Origin: PLGF01 sp052139695
GTDB lineage: Bacteria; Verrucomicrobiota; Verrucomicrobiia; Limisphaerales; Palsa-1400
Direction: 5' to 3'
Assembly: GCA_052139695.1 (NCBI GenBank)
Contig: JBKQWF010000261.1
Location: forward strand, 1-40,726
Length of the DNA: 40,726 bases
Part shown: positions 16,146 to 23,941 of the stretch, one piece after another
Numbering within the stretch: the stretch's first letter is position 1
How the letters are laid out: every line of letters begins with the position of its first letter
Position numbers and translations under genes: made by a program
Notes under the pieces: model-generated
Told to the model about the DNA's origin: nothing
What the model saw: only the letters and a program-made list of their open reading frames with translations
Databases searched by the model: none

Positions 16146-17973
16146 AGGAGTTGCCTTTCTGATCTGCGGCACTGCGGGCCTTGTCCTCTGGTGAAACTGC
16201 GCCGGGATTGTCGTTCAGCGCGACACCCTGCGGTTTGACAAGCATGCGACCACGCATTTCCAGATGGAGCGCGGAACAGAACCAGGTGCAGTAATACCAA
16301 TACGTCCCCATTTTATCGGCGACGAAAGTTGTCTCAACGGTTTGGCCCGGGTCGATGCCAAGATTGATGCCATATTTGGAAAGCGCGAAGCCATGGGTCA
16401 TGTTGCGCACGGTTTCCACATTGGTGATTTTCACATGAACCTCGTCTCCTTGATGCACCTCAAACTGTTCCGGCTCGAACTTGGATCGGATACATGTCAT
16501 GTCCACCTCCACCTTGTTGCCTTGGCGCACCACTTTTTCCTCGCCCATTTTCACCGCCGTCGGCTGGGGTTCGTAGGTTTGGACGACATAATTCTCCAAC
16601 ACCTGCCGTTTGAGCATGACCGCATCATGCGGCTCGGGAGGCGAAGGAAACGCCGCTACCAGACGCATTTTGTCCCCGGAAATATCGATCAATTCCTGGC
16701 TATCGGGCATTGCAGGGCCGACAGGGAGAAACATGCCCTTGCTGAGTTTGTTAAGGGAAATCAACCAATTACCGTCCGGGTAACTTGTATCCGATCCGGC
16801 GGCCTTGGTGTGGCCGACATTGTAATGCACGTCCACCCGGTCCACGACGTACCCGGGGTCGCCTTTGATGGCCTTTTCAATGTTCCATTTCACAATCTGC
16901 GAATCCACAAACAAGGAAGTGTAGGCGTTACCCCGTCCATCAAAAGTGGTATGAAGCGGTCCCAAACCAACTTCCGGTTCAGCAATCACTTTGAGAGTTT
17001 TTGCATCAATAATACTGACAGTGGGCGAGAGTTTACCGCTGGCCAGCACGTATTTACCGTCGGGAGTCACGTTGCAACCGTGGGGATTCTTTGGAACAGG
17101 AATCTCGGTCAAGACGCCGGGAACCTTTTCGGATTCGATAACCGGCACGCCATTGATCCGCGTAAACTTGCCTTCAGACAGCGTCTTCTCTGCGAGCGGA
17201 ACATCTATCACTCCCACCGCATCGCGGTCACGCTCGATCATCCCCTCGGAAGTAGTCGCATTCTCCGTGTTGTACATGGTGAAGAAGACGTAATGCCCGT
17301 CCTTGCCGGAACTGGCGATGTCCGCGTTACCTACGAAACTGACTTCGAACTTTGTCTCCAGCGTTTGCGCGTCAAGAAAAGCGACCATCGAACGATATTT
17401 GGAGGCGTCCGTTGAGTTGCTCACGGCATCCATTTCCAATTCGCCATTGACGAACACGTATTTACAAGTCGGCAGGTATGCGGCAAGGCCGTGGGCACCT
17501 TGAATATTTGGCACCACTTTGATTTCGACGGCTTCAAACGTGCGCAAATCGATCTTGGCGACCCGCCCGTTGGCCTTATCGTTGATCCAAAGCCAGTGGC
17601 CATCGTAGCGACCATCGGTCTGACTCAAGACCGGATGATGGGTGTCTCCCCAGAGCGGACCCGTGGCGGCGAGACGTTTGAAGGTGTCTGAGCCGGGGTT
17701 ATTCGCATAGCCAAGGGCAGCGCGTGGTTCAAAGATGGGAATCTCTTTGATAAATCGGCAGGACGGAATGCCATACACGAATACGCTGCCGCTCTGCCCG
17801 CCGCTCAAAAACGCGTAATAATCATCCAGCTTGCCAGGCGCGACATAGACCTGCTGCGCGGCAGAGGCGGCTTGCTCAGCGGCCTTCTTGTGTTTTGCGG
17901 TGCTGTCGGAATTGCAGCCGACAAGCATGAACGACGAAGCGGCAACCATTGTTAGAAGGGATTTAATTCTCAT
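16138..17973 (-). CDS. nosZ: NosZ, nitrous oxide reductase, lipoprotein-type (clade II)
   Basis: A 611-residue enzyme reducing N2O to N2. The leader ends in a lipobox (F-M-L-V-G-C, C20), so it is Sec-exported and lipid-anchored, unlike Tat-exported clade I NosZ. The seven-bladed propeller holds CuZ histidines in D-T-H-H-P, G-A-H-G-L, N-P-H-G-C, P-L-H-T-T, G-H-T and E-P-H-D-A. The C-terminal cupredoxin has a complete CuA site: T-H-G-F upstream, then C562-T-W-F-C566-S-A-L-H570-L-E-M573. It is the second gene of the operon, 17 bp after the cytochrome/cupredoxin gene. Confidence 0.97.
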   Translation of the reverse strand: MRIKSLLTMVAASSFMLVGCNSDSTAKHKKAAEQAASAAQQVYVAPGKLDDYYAFLSGGQSGSVFVYGIPSCRFIKEIPIFEPRAALGYANNPGSDTFKRLAATGPLWGDTHHPVLSQTDGRYDGHWLWINDKANGRVAKIDLRTFEAVEIKVVPNIQGAHGLAAYLPTCKYVFVNGELEMDAVSNSTDASKYRSMVAFLDAQTLETKFEVSFVGNADIASSGKDGHYVFFTMYNTENATTSEGMIERDRDAVGVIDVPLAEKTLSEGKFTRINGVPVIESEKVPGVLTEIPVPKNPHGCNVTPDGKYVLASGKLSPTVSIIDAKTLKVIAEPEVGLGPLHTTFDGRGNAYTSLFVDSQIVKWNIEKAIKGDPGYVVDRVDVHYNVGHTKAAGSDTSYPDGNWLISLNKLSKGMFLPVGPAMPDSQELIDISGDKMRLVAAFPSPPEPHDAVMLKRQVLENYVVQTYEPQPTAVKMGEEKVVRQGNKVEVDMTCIRSKFEPEQFEVHQGDEVHVKITNVETVRNMTHGFALSKYGINLGIDPGQTVETTFVADKMGTYWYYCTWFCSALHLEMRGRMLVKPQGVALNDNPGAVSPEDKARSAADQKGNSYE

Positions 17974-17990
17974 AGGGGTAAAATGTCCGG

Positions 17991-19235
17991 TTAATGAAGC
18001 GAAGCAGTTTGTTTCAGTGGACTGTCCTCAACAATAAATGTCCCATTCATCAATGGATGCAGCTTTTCGGTTGAGCACTGTGTGGCGCAGTAGAATGTGA
18101 ACTTGCCCGCTCGGTCCGCACGGAACTTCACCGTCTTGGGTGCTCCCACCATTGCTCCGTTCAGGAATACGGTTTCGTCATAACCGCTAATGGCAAAGCC
18201 GTGACCTACGCCTAATCCGTTGTCCGTCGGCTCGAACGTGACTTCCACGATCTGGCCTTTCTTGACTCGAATGACTGATGGATCGTAGTGCCAGGCGCGT
18301 TCGATGAGTTTGATGCGTACGTCTGGTTCCCCCAATTCTTCCCGATCAAGGAAACCCTGCGAGGCACGCACAATAGTGGCAGGCGCATCGGGCCTGGCAA
18401 ATGTTTCCACATAATAGGCCAGCTTCCATGCGTCTTGAGGCGGAATCGCGCCGTAGAACCCGACCATTGGTGTCCCGTTGAAGCCGGTCAAAACGGTGCG
18501 AGCGATCTCTTCGGTGGAATATCCGGACTTGAAAGCGGCCGGTTTAGTAAAGTTCCGGGGCTTGATTCTCATTTGGTCATCGTCCACCAGGCTCACTGCG
18601 GATGGGCCATCACCCTGGCCAGTTGCACCGTGGCAGGAAATGCAGGCCATTTTCGTGAACAATGCTTTGCCTTCAGCCAACGAAACTTCGTTGCGTGGCG
18701 GCGGGGTGCCCAGACTCACAACCGTGTGCCGATCTTCGTTGGTGTTCGAAAAGCGCGGGGAAAAGGATTTGAGGTATTCCACGACAGCCCAACGGTCATC
18801 ATCGCTGAGATTGACTCTCCAAGGCGGCATCGGCGTTCCTGGCAGGCCCATTGATACGGCGCGAAATAAATCCAAGTCCGTCGGCAAATGACCGGGCGGA
18901 GTGGAACGCAATTTAAAATTGCCTTTGACGAAGTTGCGCGGCCTCGGCACCAGAAATGCGGCCGCATCGCCTTTGCCGTCCCCCTTCACTCCGTGGCAGG
19001 CGGCGCAGTTTAGTGCGTAAACGGACTTGCCATGTTCGATGAGTTGTGGCGTCACTTCGGGCTTGGGCGCAACAGGTAAATCAGAAAAGGTCAGCTTTGC
19101 CGATGGATGGAAGGAGACGGCGGTAGCTGGCGTCGCATCGGTCGAATGCGTTTGCGTGTTGGTTGACGGCTTGCATCCGGCCAGAAGCGTCAGTCCGGCG
19201 ACGAGACAAACAGTACGAAAAATCATCGTCTTCAT
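17991..19235 (-). CDS. dihaem cytochrome c fused to a CuA-like cupredoxin domain, first gene of nos operon
   Basis: A 414-residue lipoprotein (lipobox L-L-A-G-C, C21). Two cytochrome c domains carry C77-A-A-C-H81 and C198-I-S-C-H202. Residues about 310-405 form a cupredoxin domain resembling the C-terminal domain of NosZ: G-H-G-F-A-I-S (H345) and then C383-A-T-Q-C387-S-T-E-K-L-H393-P-L-M396. The metal loop has C-x3-C as in CuA, but five residues before His instead of three. It is probably the periplasmic electron donor to NosZ, by context. A TTGA-N6-TCAA box ends 36 nt before the ATG, and no good ribosome site is present. Confidence 0.85.
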   Translation of the reverse strand: MKTMIFRTVCLVAGLTLLAGCKPSTNTQTHSTDATPATAVSFHPSAKLTFSDLPVAPKPEVTPQLIEHGKSVYALNCAACHGVKGDGKGDAAAFLVPRPRNFVKGNFKLRSTPPGHLPTDLDLFRAVSMGLPGTPMPPWRVNLSDDDRWAVVEYLKSFSPRFSNTNEDRHTVVSLGTPPPRNEVSLAEGKALFTKMACISCHGATGQGDGPSAVSLVDDDQMRIKPRNFTKPAAFKSGYSTEEIARTVLTGFNGTPMVGFYGAIPPQDAWKLAYYVETFARPDAPATIVRASQGFLDREELGEPDVRIKLIERAWHYDPSVIRVKKGQIVEVTFEPTDNGLGVGHGFAISGYDETVFLNGAMVGAPKTVKFRADRAGKFTFYCATQCSTEKLHPLMNGTFIVEDSPLKQTASLH

Positions 19236-19438
19236 AGGAGCAACCTTAGGAGGGGAGTGACTGGAGTTCCTTGAGCCAAGTCAAGGAATTGGCAGATTGA
19301 TTGGCTTTTGTCGTAAAGGGCGTGGAACGCGCATCCACTATCCCAACCGCGCCAAAGTATTATTTGTATCGCATTGCGATGCATGTGTTCACTATCGGAC
19401 ACATGCCGGGGCGCGCCTACACCAATTTTGTCATTCAA
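19232..19438 (-). CDS. possible leader ORF upstream of the cytochrome/nosZ operon
   Basis: A 68-codon frame from a TTG start to a TGA that forms an ATGA overlap with the cytochrome gene. It aligns without gaps over about 60 residues with the ORF upstream of nirK (22535-22732): both start N-D-K-x-G-V-G, share S-D-S-x-H-M-H-R-N-x-I-Q and end in Q-F-L-D-L-x-Q. Several differences are synonymous (AAT/AAC, GAT/GAC, CAC/CAT, CGC/CGT, TCC/AGC). The last part encodes the Dnr box. It could be a real small protein or leader peptide, or simply a duplicated promoter region that kept an open frame. Confidence 0.35.
   Translation of the reverse strand: MNDKIGVGAPRHVSDSEHMHRNAIQIILWRGWDSGCAFHALYDKSQSICQFLDLAQGTPVTPLLRLLL
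19271..19284 (-). promoter_or_regulatory. Dnr/Fnr-type box of the cytochrome-nosZ operon
   Basis: TTGACTTGGCTCAA read on the minus strand, inside an 8+8 palindrome TTCCTTGA-N6-TCAAGGAA. The box ends 36 nt before the ATG at 19235, and a weak -10-like TAAGGT stands 23-28 nt after it. It is a likely target of the Crp/Fnr-family regulator encoded at 32568-33287. Confidence 0.8.
19368..19380. promoter_or_regulatory. conserved dyad upstream of the nosZ operon
   Basis: ATCGC-ATT-GCGAT. The same dyad in changed form, ATCGT-GTT-ACGAT, occurs at the equivalent place upstream of nirK (22662-22674). The paired C/T and G/A differences keep the symmetry. It could bind a second regulator or form an RNA hairpin. 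Confidence 0.45.
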
Positions 19439-19520
19439 TTCCCAAAAATTGGTCTCCAGGCGGAAACCTTGGGTTTTGATCGCGGTTAACCGTTAGACGC
19501 CCTCTTCCATCTCATCCTGC

Positions 19521-20162
19521 TCAATGACATTTACTTCCGTTACCTTCGCCCAGTTCTCGAAGGAGGTGGACGGTTTCTTGGATGTCTTGGTTTAAGCCGA
19601 TCTGTTGATGGACAATTTCGCCTTGGGCGTTTAGAATCGTAATGATGTTCGAGTGAGCGAACTGCCCTGCGGCGTTCTCTTTAAATTTGACCCCGAGTAA
19701 AACGGCCAGTTCCAACACGTCGTCCGGGTGTCCCCGCATCAGTGTCCAGCTTTTCCGTGGCAGATCCCGCGTTCGCCGGTATTCAGCCAAGACCGCAGGA
19801 GTGTCGCGCTCGGAATCAAACGAAACGAGCGTAAAGCCGACTTTGCCCCGCAACTGGGCTGGCAACGCCGCTTCGATGCGTTTCATATCATTCACAATAA
19901 TCGGACAGGCAAATTGGCAATTCGCGAAGAACATTGCGACGACTTGGGGCCGTCCAGCGAGCGCGCTCAACTTGATGTGTTTTCCCTGGTCAGTTGTCCA
20001 GGTGGATTCCGTCTGGTAAATGGATTTGTCGGTGAACGCTGCTGGCGTCTCCGCTTTGACGCAGCAAGAAGGTTGCGCAGCGACTGGGGACGACTGTGTC
20101 GCACAACTCCCTAGCGTGAGGATGGCAAGACTGAGAATTACTACTCTTGAAACAGGTTTCAT
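19521..20162 (-). CDS. SCO1/SenC-type lipoprotein, third gene of nirK operon
   Basis: A 213-residue lipoprotein (lipobox L-T-L-G-S-C, C20) with a SCO/thioredoxin-like domain: C82-Q-F-A-C86-P copper motif and H170 in Q-F-A-H-S-N. SCO proteins deliver copper to or reduce metal sites; here the context suggests a role for the copper nitrite reductase. The start at 20162 is chosen because it overlaps the stop of the gene upstream (ATGA) and yields a clean lipoprotein leader. A longer upstream reading has no signal sequence. Confidence 0.87.
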   Translation of the reverse strand: MKPVSRVVILSLAILTLGSCATQSSPVAAQPSCCVKAETPAAFTDKSIYQTESTWTTDQGKHIKLSALAGRPQVVAMFFANCQFACPIIVNDMKRIEAALPAQLRGKVGFTLVSFDSERDTPAVLAEYRRTRDLPRKSWTLMRGHPDDVLELAVLLGVKFKENAAGQFAHSNIITILNAQGEIVHQQIGLNQDIQETVHLLRELGEGNGSKCH

Positions 20163-20989
20163 AAATCCTTCGCGCAACGGAAGCCGAGATTGTGGACGCA
20201 ATAGTCCGCTTTGAGGCTGCTGCGAAAGGCGTAGCGCATGAAAGCCGGATAATCTTGAACGTCCCCCGCCCCTTGTGCGCCACCGCCGCAAAAAAGCCCA
20301 CGATCCAGCCCGGTGTCGCCCTGCGCGCCGCCGGTGAGCAGCGCCGAGTTGAAATCGGCGACCCATTCCCAAACCAGCCCATGCAAATCATGAATTCCCC
20401 AAAAGTTCGCCTCGCTCAAACCCACTGGTGATGGTTTCGTCGTTGCAGGTGAGCAGTACCATTTCAGCACTTGGCGTTTGAACTCTGCGTCCTGCTCGCC
20501 GTTGGATTGCGTCAAACTGGCCGACGCGGCGTACTCCCACTCTGCGACGGTTGGCAATCGTTTTCCTTTCCATTGAGCGTAGGCTTTGGCGGCGAACCAT
20601 GAAACGTCTGTTACCGGGACATTGGCGGGCGCGTTGGAACCAGGATCGAGATCGCCCGCCCAACCCTTGAGATAGAATTCGTCGGCAAAAATCTTTTTCA
20701 CCCGCGAGCGTTGCCAGCGAGGATTGGCCCGGACGAATTCCAAAAAGGCACCGTTCGTAACGGGCAAACTATCAAGGTAGAACGATTTAACCCGAACTTC
20801 CTTGGGATCTGATTCCGATCGAAAAAGCGGATGATACATTCCGGTTGGAATCAAAGCCATGCCGGGCGGTGGAGCTTGCGCGAACGTCGGAGCAACTGCG
20901 CCGAGAAACACAACGAGTGCCGCGATCCAATTTGGAACCCGGCCCTTGAAAACGGCTTTCACCACTGAATTGTGTCCGTGTCTATTCAT
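20159..20989 (-). CDS. nirV: NirV-like formylglycine-generating-enzyme-family protein
   Basis: A 276-residue secreted protein with a signal peptide (about 20-38, ending T-F-A-Q-A). The FGE/sulfatase-modifying domain (about 40-275) has P-V-T-N-G-A-F near 77, V-T-D-V-S-W-F-A-A-K-A-Y near 126, R-L-P-T-V-A-E-W-E-Y-A near 144, G-L-V-W-E-W near 205 and N-L-G-F-R-C at the end. Genes of this family next to nirK are called nirV; their exact role is not settled. The ATG lies in the last codons of nirK (8-bp overlap), so translation is coupled. Confidence 0.85.
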   Translation of the reverse strand: MNRHGHNSVVKAVFKGRVPNWIAALVVFLGAVAPTFAQAPPPGMALIPTGMYHPLFRSESDPKEVRVKSFYLDSLPVTNGAFLEFVRANPRWQRSRVKKIFADEFYLKGWAGDLDPGSNAPANVPVTDVSWFAAKAYAQWKGKRLPTVAEWEYAASASLTQSNGEQDAEFKRQVLKWYCSPATTKPSPVGLSEANFWGIHDLHGLVWEWVADFNSALLTGGAQGDTGLDRGLFCGGGAQGAGDVQDYPAFMRYAFRSSLKADYCVHNLGFRCAKDL

Positions 20990-22538
20990 AAGGGTTGGCC
21001 TGAGGCGGAGGGGCTTCGTGCCGAACCTTGGCGACTTCCTGAACAGTTACAGCGGCGTTGGAATTGCCCCAGCTATTACCCACGTAGGTCAATACATTCG
21101 CGATTTGTTCGTCTGTAAGATAGGGCAGTGGTATCATGGTGCCGTTGTAGATTTTGCCGTTGACCGTGATCTTGCCGGTACGACCCATCAAAACGCCGCG
21201 AATGATGTTCTCCTTGTCTTTGCTCGCGAGAAAATCCGAGAGCGCCAGCGGAGGAATCTGCCCTGGGAGACCCTGGCCGTTGGGTTGATGGCAGACAAAG
21301 CAGGTTTGCATGAAAACCCCTTTGCCTTTCTGAATTTGAATCTGCTTGTTCAAATCGGCGATCTTCGGATTGCCTTTAATCTCTTGAGCAACTTCCGCTG
21401 TCAATGCGAGGACTTTCTTTTCAGCTTCCGAACCGGCTTCCGCCGCTTTGCCGATGTAAGTGGCATCCACCTCCTTGCCGGAATAGACGAGCAGGTTTTG
21501 CGGGCCGTCCACTTTCAACATGCCAAGTGCGCCCTTGTTAAATGCGCGGAAGATCGCGTGATCAACCAGGACATACGTGCCGGGCGCATGGGCCTTGAAA
21601 TCCACCACGACAGCCGAACCGGGCGGCACCGGCGTGGTTTGGACGTTATGCAAAACGTTGGTCATCGTGCCGTCCTCATACAGGGTGTCGAATTGTCCGC
21701 CGATGATGTGAAACGAGGAAGTCAGATTTGGGCCGCCGTTTCCGAAAAACAACCGTATGGTTTCGCCAACTTTTGCCGTCAGAGCGTGATCGCCGACGAG
21801 CGAGTCCACCGCGCCGTTGAACACCACGTACGGCGGCTTCTCGTCCACTGCCTTAACCATGTCAAAGCCCTGCAAGCCTTCCTCGCCATACTGACCCGTG
21901 GTGTAAAACTCCCCCTGCATGACGTAATACTCATGGTCCACCGGTGGCAAACCTTCCTTCGGTTCGACAAGAATCAAACCATACATGCCGTTGCCGATAT
22001 GCATGCCCACCGGCGCGGTCGCGCAGTGATATACAAAAAGGCCGGAATGAAGGGCCTTGAACGAGAACACGGACGAATGCCCCGGCGCGGTGAACGATGA
22101 AGCCGCGCCCCCGCCCGGCCCACTGACCGCGTGCAGGTCAATGCTGTGCGGCATTTTATTATCTTGATGATTGTTCAAATGAAACTCCACCTGGTCGCCT
22201 TCGCGAATGCGAATGAAACTTCCCGGCACATTGCCGCCAAAGGTCCAGAAGACATACTGGACACCGTCCGCCAGGCGTTTGGTTACCTCCCTGACCTCCA
22301 GATTGACGATAACTTTCGTGGGATGTTTGCGTGTGATGGGCGGCGGAACATTGGGCGCTTGTGCCAAGATCGCGGTTTCAATGCCGGTGACGGCAGGGTC
22401 AATCACGTTTGCGCCATTAGGCTGCGCAGCCGTTTCATCCTGCCCGACTGATACCTCGGCTGTCATCAAAACTGCCACGAGCGCGGCGGCAGCGGATTTC
22501 CGCAAAATTGGAACATATCGAATAATCATTGTCTTCAT
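20982..22538 (-). CDS. nirK: NirK, copper nitrite reductase with C-terminal cytochrome c domain
   Basis: A 518-residue periplasmic enzyme (515 if the second ATG at 22529 is used) reducing nitrite to NO. Two cupredoxin domains (about 70-370): type 1 copper ligands H131, C172, H180 and M185; type 2 copper H136 and H171; catalytic Asp D134 in H-S-I-D-L-H. A third His is in S-S-F-H-I-I-G-G. A fused cytochrome c domain (about 395-490) has C413-F-V-C-H417 and M-I-P-L-P as likely axial Met, giving built-in electron delivery. The box at 22565-22578 ends exactly 36 nt before the second ATG. The first ATG has no ribosome site but overlaps an upstream ORF (ATGA). Confidence 0.96.
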   Translation of the reverse strand: MKTMIIRYVPILRKSAAAALVAVLMTAEVSVGQDETAAQPNGANVIDPAVTGIETAILAQAPNVPPPITRKHPTKVIVNLEVREVTKRLADGVQYVFWTFGGNVPGSFIRIREGDQVEFHLNNHQDNKMPHSIDLHAVSGPGGGAASSFTAPGHSSVFSFKALHSGLFVYHCATAPVGMHIGNGMYGLILVEPKEGLPPVDHEYYVMQGEFYTTGQYGEEGLQGFDMVKAVDEKPPYVVFNGAVDSLVGDHALTAKVGETIRLFFGNGGPNLTSSFHIIGGQFDTLYEDGTMTNVLHNVQTTPVPPGSAVVVDFKAHAPGTYVLVDHAIFRAFNKGALGMLKVDGPQNLLVYSGKEVDATYIGKAAEAGSEAEKKVLALTAEVAQEIKGNPKIADLNKQIQIQKGKGVFMQTCFVCHQPNGQGLPGQIPPLALSDFLASKDKENIIRGVLMGRTGKITVNGKIYNGTMIPLPYLTDEQIANVLTYVGNSWGNSNAAVTVQEVAKVRHEAPPPQANPYE

Positions 22539-22732
22539 GAAAGGACGGGGGCGACTTGATTTCTTTGAGTCAGGTCAAGGAATTGGCGGATTTGCCGGCT
22601 CCCTTCGTAAAAGACATAAAACCCACAACATCCATCCTGCTGCGCCATTTCTGTTACTTGTATCGTGTTACGATGCATATGACGACTGTCGCTTAAATGC
22701 GTGAATACGCCTACACCGGTTTTGTCGTTCAA
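22535..22732 (-). CDS. possible leader ORF upstream of nirK
   Basis: A 65-codon frame from a TTG to a TGA that forms an ATGA overlap with the first ATG of nirK. It is a diverged copy of the ORF upstream of the cytochrome/nosZ operon, ungapped over about 60 residues, with the core S-D-S-R-H-M-H-R-N-T-I-Q. Homology extends 12 residues upstream of the TTG (N-F-C-V-L against N-F-W-E-L). The two frames differ in length by exactly three codons. I do not recognise a family. Its coding status is undecided. Confidence 0.35.
   Translation of the reverse strand: MNDKTGVGVFTHLSDSRHMHRNTIQVTEMAQQDGCCGFYVFYEGSRQIRQFLDLTQRNQVAPVLS
22565..22578 (-). promoter_or_regulatory. Dnr/Fnr-type box of nirK
   Basis: TTGACCTGACTCAA on the minus strand. 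It ends 27 nt before the first and 36 nt before the second ATG of nirK. A -10-like TTTCAT stands 23-28 nt after it, overlapping the first ATG, which argues that the second ATG is the true start if this box works as a class II activator site. Confidence 0.78.
22662..22674. promoter_or_regulatory. conserved dyad upstream of nirK
   Basis: ATCGT-GTT-ACGAT, the counterpart of ATCGC-ATT-GCGAT at 19368-19380, at the same distance from the Dnr box within the duplicated upstream region. Confidence 0.45.
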
Positions 22733-22762
22733 TACACAAAAATTGGCTGGCGAAACTCCGGT

Positions 22763-23101
22763 TTAATCTCTGCGGCATCCTTCCATTTCTTTGATGTAAT
22801 AGCCGCGTTGGTGGATGGCTCGCTCGGCTTCCACCGTAGCCGATGCGTTCGGATGCCGGGAACCAGGAACCTCGAATATCTGGTTGATGGTTCGTTCTAT
22901 CTCTGCTGAGGCTGATTCAACATGACAGAACTTGCATTCCCGCGTGGTCAGAGTTTGGCCTTCTTGGCCAACACTCTTCAGGTATTCGCGGCCGAATGCG
23001 AGCACCCGTTCATGCGATTCGCCTTCGGGCACAATGACGTCGAAGTGCATCGTCTTGCCATCCTTCTTCACCACATAGGTGTCATATACAGCAACTTTCA
23101 T
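22763..23101 (-). CDS. DUF2024 family protein
   Basis: A 112-residue protein starting M-K-V-A-V-Y-D-T-Y-V with K-D-G-K-T-M-H-F-D-V-I-V-P near 13, the opening typical of DUF2024 proteins. C-K-F-C-H near residue 56 looks like a haem c motif, but there is no export signal, so it may be a metal site or coincidence. The function of the family is unknown. AAAGG stands before the ATG. It is the last gene of the tetR operon, 4 bp after the methyltransferase stop. Confidence 0.75.
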   Translation of the reverse strand: MKVAVYDTYVVKKDGKTMHFDVIVPEGESHERVLAFGREYLKSVGQEGQTLTTRECKFCHVESASAEIERTINQIFEVPGSRHPNASATVEAERAIHQRGYYIKEMEGCRRD

Positions 23102-23105
23102 AATT

Positions 23106-23918
23106 TTACCTTTCTAATTTGGTTCCAACCAGCACGATGGCCGCCATATTTGATCTGTGTTTCACAAAAATCCGGCGCATCGCTAGGACGCGCTGGCGGG
23201 CTTCTTTGTCCCAAAGCAGATTTTTCACAAAGCGCAAGGCGCCCCATAAACCTTCGTCCTGAATCAACCGATCTGGTTCCAGCAACCGCATAGGACGGCG
23301 GGCTTCCGTTTGCACTTTGAACCCTTCGGCTTCCAAAACGGCACGCCACTCGGCTGCCGTTAGTGGTCTGGCTCCGACGTGGATTGTCTGGCAAAGGGCA
23401 TGTTCGATCTCCAGTTTGATTTTGTCATCCAAGTCGTCCGGGATGAGACACAATTCGTGAATTCCGTACCGCCCGCCCGGCTGCAAAAGCCGGGCCGCCT
23501 CCCGCACGATCTGACGTTTCTGCTCGGATCCTTGCATCGTGAGCATCGCCTCGCCGTAAACGACCGTGGCTGACTGGTCCGGCAGCGGCGCCTTTGTGGC
23601 ACTGCCCACCAGACATTGCCGTTGAGCGCCGGTCAGCAAATGGCGGACGCGGGCTGCGGCTGCCTCATCATCCTCGATTGCTGTGTAGGAAGCCGGATGC
23701 AAATTCAGGGCCATCTTCGCGGTCACGCCCAGGCCGGGTGCAAATTCTACCACAGCATCGGATCGTTGGATCGCCAGTGATCGCAGCAATTGCCGCGTCA
23801 GGTTCAGCCCTCCGGGCCGCAACACTCGTTTGCCGAGTCGGACAAGCAGCCAATGTCCCGGCATTTTGCTGGCCGACAACTCGGACCCCGGCAAGGTCAT
23901 TTTATCTGTCATTTGCAT
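23106..23918 (-). CDS. class I SAM-dependent methyltransferase
   Basis: A 270-residue protein with the SAM-binding fold: motif I V-V-E-F-A-P-G-L-G-V-T near 56-66, an acidic residue at the end of strand 2 (A-I-E-D-D near 80), then V-V-Y-G-E-A-M-L near 118 and a post-motif L-L-Q-P-G-G-R-Y near 143. The substrate is unknown. Its presence in the NO-related operon, between a hemerythrin-like protein and DUF2024, suggests a stress or lipid-quinone function, but nothing in the sequence decides this. Confidence 0.82.
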   Translation of the reverse strand: MQMTDKMTLPGSELSASKMPGHWLLVRLGKRVLRPGGLNLTRQLLRSLAIQRSDAVVEFAPGLGVTAKMALNLHPASYTAIEDDEAAAARVRHLLTGAQRQCLVGSATKAPLPDQSATVVYGEAMLTMQGSEQKRQIVREAARLLQPGGRYGIHELCLIPDDLDDKIKLEIEHALCQTIHVGARPLTAAEWRAVLEAEGFKVQTEARRPMRLLEPDRLIQDEGLWGALRFVKNLLWDKEARQRVLAMRRIFVKHRSNMAAIVLVGTKLER

Positions 23919-23941
23919 ATGTCATCCTTTCTTGATTCCCA

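Noticed and set aside
20859..22100. 413-codon plus-strand frame
   Set aside because: Antisense to nirK, which has clear copper and haem motifs; the long frame is a codon-bias shadow.
22918..22935. Haem c site in the DUF2024 protein (C-K-F-C-H)
   Set aside because: The protein has no signal peptide and the haem attachment machinery acts in the periplasm; more likely a chance motif or a metal site.
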